Shown piece by piece: positions 32,837 through 37,030 of a stretch of DNA of 37,030 bases. Source of the DNA: W11650 sp041844915 (lineage in GTDB: Bacteria > Bacillota > Clostridia > Lachnospirales > Vallitaleaceae); the NCBI GenBank assembly GCA_041844915.1, contig JBGZBY010000098.1, positions 1 to 37,030 on the forward strand, read 5' to 3'. A program made the translations under genes and the position numbers. The notes beneath the pieces were generated by a model. The model was not told where the DNA came from. It saw only the letters and a program-made list of their open reading frames with translations, and searched no databases. How positions within the stretch are numbered: the first letter of the stretch is position 1; the number at the start of each line of letters is the position of its first letter.

Positions 32837-33803
32837 AGTCATTCTCTCTCTTTCTTTTGTTTTGCCTGATTAATATTTCAAAATCTCTTTCTATTTTATC
32901 ACATATTTTGGGATAGTCAAATGTATAATTCTCCAAATCAATCCATTCGACATTTTTTTCCCTTTTAAACCAAGTAATCTGCCTTTTGGCAAAATGCCTT
33001 GTTCCCTTTTTCAGCTCCTCAACCGCCTTTTCCAGGCTCCAGGTTCCGTCCAGATAATTCAGTATTTCTTTATATCCAAGTCCCTGCATCGCCGTCATTT
33101 CCTTGCGATATCCTTTGCGGTAAAGGCCTTGCACCTCCTCAATCAATCCCTTTTCCAGCATGACGTCAACTCTCTGCTCAATTTTCTGATAGAGCAGCGC
33201 CCGATTCATTGTCAAAACATAGAAAAGCTCTCTATACGCGCTTTCCTTTTGTGCTTCTCTTTGATTGTGCAGGCTGATTTTCTCTCCGGTCAGCTCATAG
33301 TATTCCAGCGCTCGCAGAATTCTTTTGTGATTATTGGCATGAATTTTTTCAGCCGCCTCTGGATCCAATCGGCACAGCTCCTTGTATAAATATTCATAAC
33401 CTCTCTCCACCGCAAGTCCTGCCCATTTTTCCCGTGCCTGCGTCGGCGCGCTTTCTTCAAATTGGATATCATAGAGCAGTGCTTGAATGTAAAATCCCGT
33501 TCCTCCCACCAGAATCGGCAGCTTTCCCTCCGTTGTTATTTCAGCAATCGCTTCCTTAGCCGCCTTTTGGAATTCCCAGACACTAAAGCTTTCCTCGGGT
33601 TGGCGAATATCCAGCAGATAATGCTTAATGCCGGCTCGTTCCTCTAGGGTTGCCTTAGCCGAGCCGATGTCCATGCCGCAATAAACCTGCATGGAATCCG
33701 CCGAAATAATGCTTCCGTTCAAGCGCCGGGCAAGCTCCACCGAAAGCCCTGTCTTGCCCGTGGCCGTCGGCCCAGCAATAATAATCAATGGTTGTTTTGG
33801 CAT
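32829..33803 (-). CDS. miaA: tRNA dimethylallyltransferase
   Basis: 324 aa. Adds dimethylallyl to A37 of tRNAs reading UNN codons. Walker-type GPTATGKTG near the start, then ISADSMQVYCGMDIGSAKA, VGGTGFYIQALLYD, NHKRILRALEYYE and RHFAKRQITWFKRE are all family signatures. An in-frame ATG at 33920 would overlap mutL, adds 39 unrelated residues and lacks a ribosome binding site; AGAGGAAAA precedes the ATG at 33803. Follows mutL by 82 bp and overlaps hfq. Confidence 0.96.
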   Translation of the reverse strand: MPKQPLIIIAGPTATGKTGLSVELARRLNGSIISADSMQVYCGMDIGSAKATLEERAGIKHYLLDIRQPEESFSVWEFQKAAKEAIAEITTEGKLPILVGGTGFYIQALLYDIQFEESAPTQAREKWAGLAVERGYEYLYKELCRLDPEAAEKIHANNHKRILRALEYYELTGEKISLHNQREAQKESAYRELFYVLTMNRALLYQKIEQRVDVMLEKGLIEEVQGLYRKGYRKEMTAMQGLGYKEILNYLDGTWSLEKAVEELKKGTRHFAKRQITWFKREKNVEWIDLENYTFDYPKICDKIERDFEILIRQNKRKRENDYE

Positions 33804-33885
33804 AAATTTTTCCTCTCTTCTCCAGCAATCAAGCTCTCGCTTATTGTCTGCGTATTGCTCAATTTCCCACCCGAAAAACTGCTGA

Positions 33886-35823
33886 TTACAAAATACGTTT
33901 GAATTTTCTATCCAGCTCATATCTTGTCAGCTTAATCAGTGTCGGTCTGCCATGAGGACAATGATACGGATTTTTTAAGGTCAGCAGCTCGGCAATCAAA
34001 GCCTCATACTCTCTTTTACTTAAACGATCATTTCCTTTAATCGCCGCCTTACATGCCATCGTCGCCAACTCATGCTCCATCGTTTCGGCGGAAAAGCTGA
34101 ATTTTTTTTCTTCCATTTGATCCAGCAGATAGATGAAATTTTCCCTGTCCATTGCTCGATTAAATAGATAGGGAACTCCGCTGACCCTTATTGCCGTCTG
34201 CCCAAAGGCCTCCGCCTCAAAGCCAAGTTTATCAAAGAATTCCTTCCCCGTCAGAAAATTTTGCATTTCCCTTGCGTTTACCTCAATCACCAACGGCTCC
34301 AGCAATTGCTGGGCGTGAATGTCGCTCGCATTGTAGCTCCTGACAAAACGCTCATAGAGTACCTTTTCATGCGCCGCATGCTGGTCGATGACATAAAGCG
34401 CTCCCTGAAATTCGATCAGCCAGTAGGTATCAAATAATTGCCCGATCACTTTGTGCTCCTTGACGCTCTCCAGATTGATAAATTCCTGCTCCGTCACTTC
34501 CTGCCGGCGTTGCTCCGGTGCTGAATCAGTGTCCATGCCAAGCTCCCGCGTCAAGTCGGGCAAGCTCGAAAAAGCCGCCGCTTTCTCTCGAATCTGCCCC
34601 TCTACCGGCTTTGACTCCTTTTCGGAAAGAGCCGCCGCCCTGTCGTCTGCCGCTCGGTCCGCCAAGGCCGATAAAGCTCCGGCCAATCCGTTTGGCTCCC
34701 CCAAAGCTGCCCTTTCCGCCTTAGCTCTAGCGATTTCAAACGGCTCCGCTCGGTTATAGGCCTCCTTTTGACTTTGAGCAGGCTGAAAGGGAATCGAGCT
34801 CCTGCCTTCCGCCGACACCGCCGGAATGATCTCCTTCTCTTCCATGGCCTGAGCCACCGCCCGACGGACAGCCTCCTTAACCAAATAGCCGTTTTCAAAG
34901 CGTACCTCTGCCTTTTGCGGATGCACATTGACATCTAGCTTTTCTGGTTCGACCTTGATCTCTAGGACCGCAAACGGGAACTGATGCTGCATCACATAAC
35001 CGGCCATTCCTTCCTCCAGTCCGTCCTGAATCCATTTGCTCTTAACATATCTGCCATTTACAAAATAAATCTCATAGCCGCGATTGCCTCGATTCAGCTC
35101 CGGCGTTCCCACAAAGCCTCTAACCTCAACACCTCTCTCTTGATAGCTTACCTCTCTTAATCTTTTGGCGGTTTCCGCTCCGAAAACATACAAAATCGCC
35201 GCCTTCAAATCTCCGTCGCCATTGGTTTGCAGCTTGACCTTGCTGTCTACAATCAGCTTAAAGGCAATCTGGCGATACGCCAAGGAGATTCTTTGCATAA
35301 ATTCTATTACATAGGAGCTTTCGGTTTTTTCCGACTTTAAAAATTTTTTTCGAGCCGGCGTATTAAAAAACAATTCTCGGACTACCAGCGTGGTTCCCTT
35401 TGGCGCTCCCACCTCTTCAAAGGCCGTTTCACCAACTCCCTCCTGCGTCAGGCGAACTCCCACCAAGGCCTCCTCCGTTTTCGTAATCATCTCGCTGATT
35501 GACACACCAGCAATTGCCGCCAGCGCTTCCCCTCGGAAGCCCAGACTGCCGATGGAATACAAATCTTCAATTTTTTGCAGCTTACTGGTAAAATGCCGTT
35601 GGAACGCCGATCGTACCTGCTCCTTATCAATTCCGATGCCATTGTCGGTCACGCGAATTAAACGCATGCCGCCCTCTTTTATTTCAACGGTAATCGCCGT
35701 CGCTTCGGCGTCGATCGCATTTTCCACCAATTCCTTTACCACCGACAGCGGTCGCTCTACCACCTCTCCGGCAGCAATCTGGTTAATTGTCAGGGCATCC
35801 AGCTCTCGAATCTCTTTCTTCAT
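33886..35823 (-). CDS. mutL: DNA mismatch repair protein MutL
   Basis: 645 aa. GHKL ATPase with Glu32 and Asn35 (ELVENAIDAE), DNGIGI (60-65) and GFRGEAL (95-101). A Glu/Ala/Arg-rich linker spans about 330-450. The C-terminal endonuclease domain has the metal-binding DQHAAHEKVLYE (480-491, DQHAx2Ex4E), ACKAAIKG and CPHGRP, so it is a nicking MutL, as in bacteria without MutH. RBS AGGAAGGAAAAG. It starts 22 bp after mutY. No mutS is seen in the window. Confidence 0.97.
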   Translation of the reverse strand: MKKEIRELDALTINQIAAGEVVERPLSVVKELVENAIDAEATAITVEIKEGGMRLIRVTDNGIGIDKEQVRSAFQRHFTSKLQKIEDLYSIGSLGFRGEALAAIAGVSISEMITKTEEALVGVRLTQEGVGETAFEEVGAPKGTTLVVRELFFNTPARKKFLKSEKTESSYVIEFMQRISLAYRQIAFKLIVDSKVKLQTNGDGDLKAAILYVFGAETAKRLREVSYQERGVEVRGFVGTPELNRGNRGYEIYFVNGRYVKSKWIQDGLEEGMAGYVMQHQFPFAVLEIKVEPEKLDVNVHPQKAEVRFENGYLVKEAVRRAVAQAMEEKEIIPAVSAEGRSSIPFQPAQSQKEAYNRAEPFEIARAKAERAALGEPNGLAGALSALADRAADDRAAALSEKESKPVEGQIREKAAAFSSLPDLTRELGMDTDSAPEQRRQEVTEQEFINLESVKEHKVIGQLFDTYWLIEFQGALYVIDQHAAHEKVLYERFVRSYNASDIHAQQLLEPLVIEVNAREMQNFLTGKEFFDKLGFEAEAFGQTAIRVSGVPYLFNRAMDRENFIYLLDQMEEKKFSFSAETMEHELATMACKAAIKGNDRLSKREYEALIAELLTLKNPYHCPHGRPTLIKLTRYELDRKFKRIL

Positions 35824-35845
35824 TGCTTTTCCTTCCTCTCCGCCG

Positions 35846-37018
35846 TCATTTTTCCTCCTGCTCCAGCTTTTTCAATATCTCCTGCCGATAGAGCTTAAAG
35901 GCAGACGGCAAAGATAATCGGCTGCGAATGGTTCGGCGATCCGCCCAAATAAGCTGCTCCGATTCTGCTCTTGCAGCCTCCTGCTTCCTTTCCAGATAAG
36001 CGCCCGCTTTTTCGCTGATTTCCCCCGCTGCCGCCAAAGAAATGGGGTCTGCCCCTGCATCGACAGTTTCCGGTAAGAGCGACTCATCCAATATGACTCG
36101 GTAGGAAATCATATCCCATTCCAAATGACTAAAAATATGCTTGGACGACAGAAAGTCCTCAATTTTTGCCGTTATCGCCAGCAGCAGCGAAAAATCCTCC
36201 GCCAGCTTCTCGCGTACTTCCTCTTGGCTACAATGTCCAGGCAGCGCCGGAAATTCCCATAAACCCCTTAGGACTCCCTGTTCCGTTCGCTTCCGGAGCA
36301 TAACCTTCTCTCGAAGCTGCACGATCAGCACAGTTTTCTTTTCCGTCCGACGGCTTTTTTTCTCTTTTTTCAAAGGATAGCGCATGACCTCATCAGCAGC
36401 ATATGCCGCACAAAACTCGGCAATCGGGCACTGCCCGCAAAGCGGCTTGCCGTTGGGCAAACAAATCGTCGCTCCAATATCCATAATCGCCTGATTGAAA
36501 TCTCCCGGCCGCTTCTTAGGAAGATAGGCTTGAATTCGGCTTGTCAACTTTTTTTTGGCCGCCTGCCGGCTAAAGTCCTCCTCCATGGCAAAAATCCGAC
36601 TGAACACCCGAATCAAATTGCCGTCCAGCGCAACCTCCGCCTGCCCGAAAGCAATAGCTGCAATGGCCGCCGCCGTATACTCGCCAACACCCGCCAGTTT
36701 TCGCAATTTCTCCTTTTCTGCCGGCAGTCTTCCCTCATACTCGGTCACAAGCTGAATCGCCGCTTTCTTCAAATTGCGTGCCCTCGAATAATAGCCCAGC
36801 CCTTCCCAAAGCTTAAGTAGCCGCTCCTCCTCGCAATTTGCCAAGGCCCTGATATCCGGCAGTTCATCAACAAATCGCTGAAAATAGCCTTTTACCGCCT
36901 CAACTCTGGTTTGCTGCAACATGATCTCGGAAAGCCATATATAATAAGGCCTAGCCGTATCCCGCCAAGGCAGTCTGCGCTTATGCTGATCATAGTAGTC
37001 CAGCACTGCTGCCGTCAA
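35846..37018 (-). CDS. mutY: A/G-specific adenine DNA glycosylase
   Basis: 390 aa as called. Removes adenine opposite 8-oxoguanine. LPWR, SEIMLQQTRVE (catalytic Glu), helix-hairpin-helix LAGVGEYTAAAIAAIAFG, VALDGNLIRV (catalytic Asp) and the iron-sulfur ligands C-x7-C-x2-C-x5-C (ICLPNGKPLCGQCPIAEFC) are present. A NUDIX-like C-terminal domain for 8-oxoG recognition (about 230-360) follows. The start given is a TTG with AAGGA 5 nt upstream; the frame is still open for 4 codons to the window edge, so the true start may lie outside. It leads the mutY-mutL-miaA-hfq run. Confidence 0.95.
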   Translation of the reverse strand: MTAAVLDYYDQHKRRLPWRDTARPYYIWLSEIMLQQTRVEAVKGYFQRFVDELPDIRALANCEEERLLKLWEGLGYYSRARNLKKAAIQLVTEYEGRLPAEKEKLRKLAGVGEYTAAAIAAIAFGQAEVALDGNLIRVFSRIFAMEEDFSRQAAKKKLTSRIQAYLPKKRPGDFNQAIMDIGATICLPNGKPLCGQCPIAEFCAAYAADEVMRYPLKKEKKSRRTEKKTVLIVQLREKVMLRKRTEQGVLRGLWEFPALPGHCSQEEVREKLAEDFSLLLAITAKIEDFLSSKHIFSHLEWDMISYRVILDESLLPETVDAGADPISLAAAGEISEKAGAYLERKQEAARAESEQLIWADRRTIRSRLSLPSAFKLYRQEILKKLEQEEK

Positions 37019-37030
37019 ATTTTCCTTCTG

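Noticed and set aside
1..37030. tRNA or rRNA genes, prophage, insertion sequences, toxin-antitoxin or defence genes
   Set aside because: No characteristic sequences or protein families of these kinds were seen in either strand.

Overview
The window reads as a chromosomal segment of a low-to-mid GC Firmicute, most likely an anaerobic Clostridium-class bacterium. The grounds are AGGAGG-type ribosome binding sites, TTGACA/TATAAT promoters, a DUF6062 gene, a paired GlgC/GlgD, an S-layer-homology protein, a PadR/permease-prefix pair, the sua5-rpiB-upp-tagO order and the mutL-miaA-hfq order. Genus cannot be fixed from the sequence alone. Almost all genes lie on the minus strand; only 12.6-16.9 kb holds plus-strand genes.

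Layout, low to high coordinate. 0-5 kb: a repeat pair, then (minus) panE, tagO, upp, rpiB and sua5, a wall-precursor, nucleotide-salvage and tRNA-modification neighbourhood. 5-8.4 kb: a membrane-anchored GH18 hydrolase and a Cys-type sulfatase. 8.7-12.2 kb: two overlapping genes for a heterodimeric ABC exporter with one degenerate ATP site. 12.4-15.2 kb: divergent promoters around an inverted repeat, then a DUF4282 membrane protein with a Gln/Pro/Tyr-rich tail and an exported SLH protein. 15.2-16.9 kb: a decayed repeat array and a PadR regulator with its membrane partner; the PadR promoter sits in a perfect inverted repeat.

17-21 kb: a DUF6062 protein, then ylxM-ffh-rpsP-khpA (protein targeting and ribosome). 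21-24 kb: glgC-glgD (glycogen), with a decayed tandem copy of the glgD 3' end. 24-27 kb: a DUF5698/DUF2179 membrane protein, a Cof-type HAD phosphatase, a broken enoyl-CoA hydratase gene, and purC behind a well-formed promoter and paired PurR-type boxes. 27-30.4 kb: xylose locus, with intact xylA but xylB lacking its first part and joined to a piece of a Gfo/Idh/MocA dehydrogenase gene. 30.7-37 kb: DEAD-box helicase, hfq, miaA, mutL and mutY.

No phage, insertion sequence, CRISPR, toxin-antitoxin or defence cassette was seen. Most genes are housekeeping. The items most worth following up are regulatory (PadR operator, PurBox pair, divergent-promoter inverted repeat, purine-rich loop between hfq and the helicase) and signs of gene decay clustered at 21-29 kb (glgD tail duplication, hydratase pseudogene, xylB/dehydrogenase junction). 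I did not find convincing evidence of a wholly new multi-gene system.
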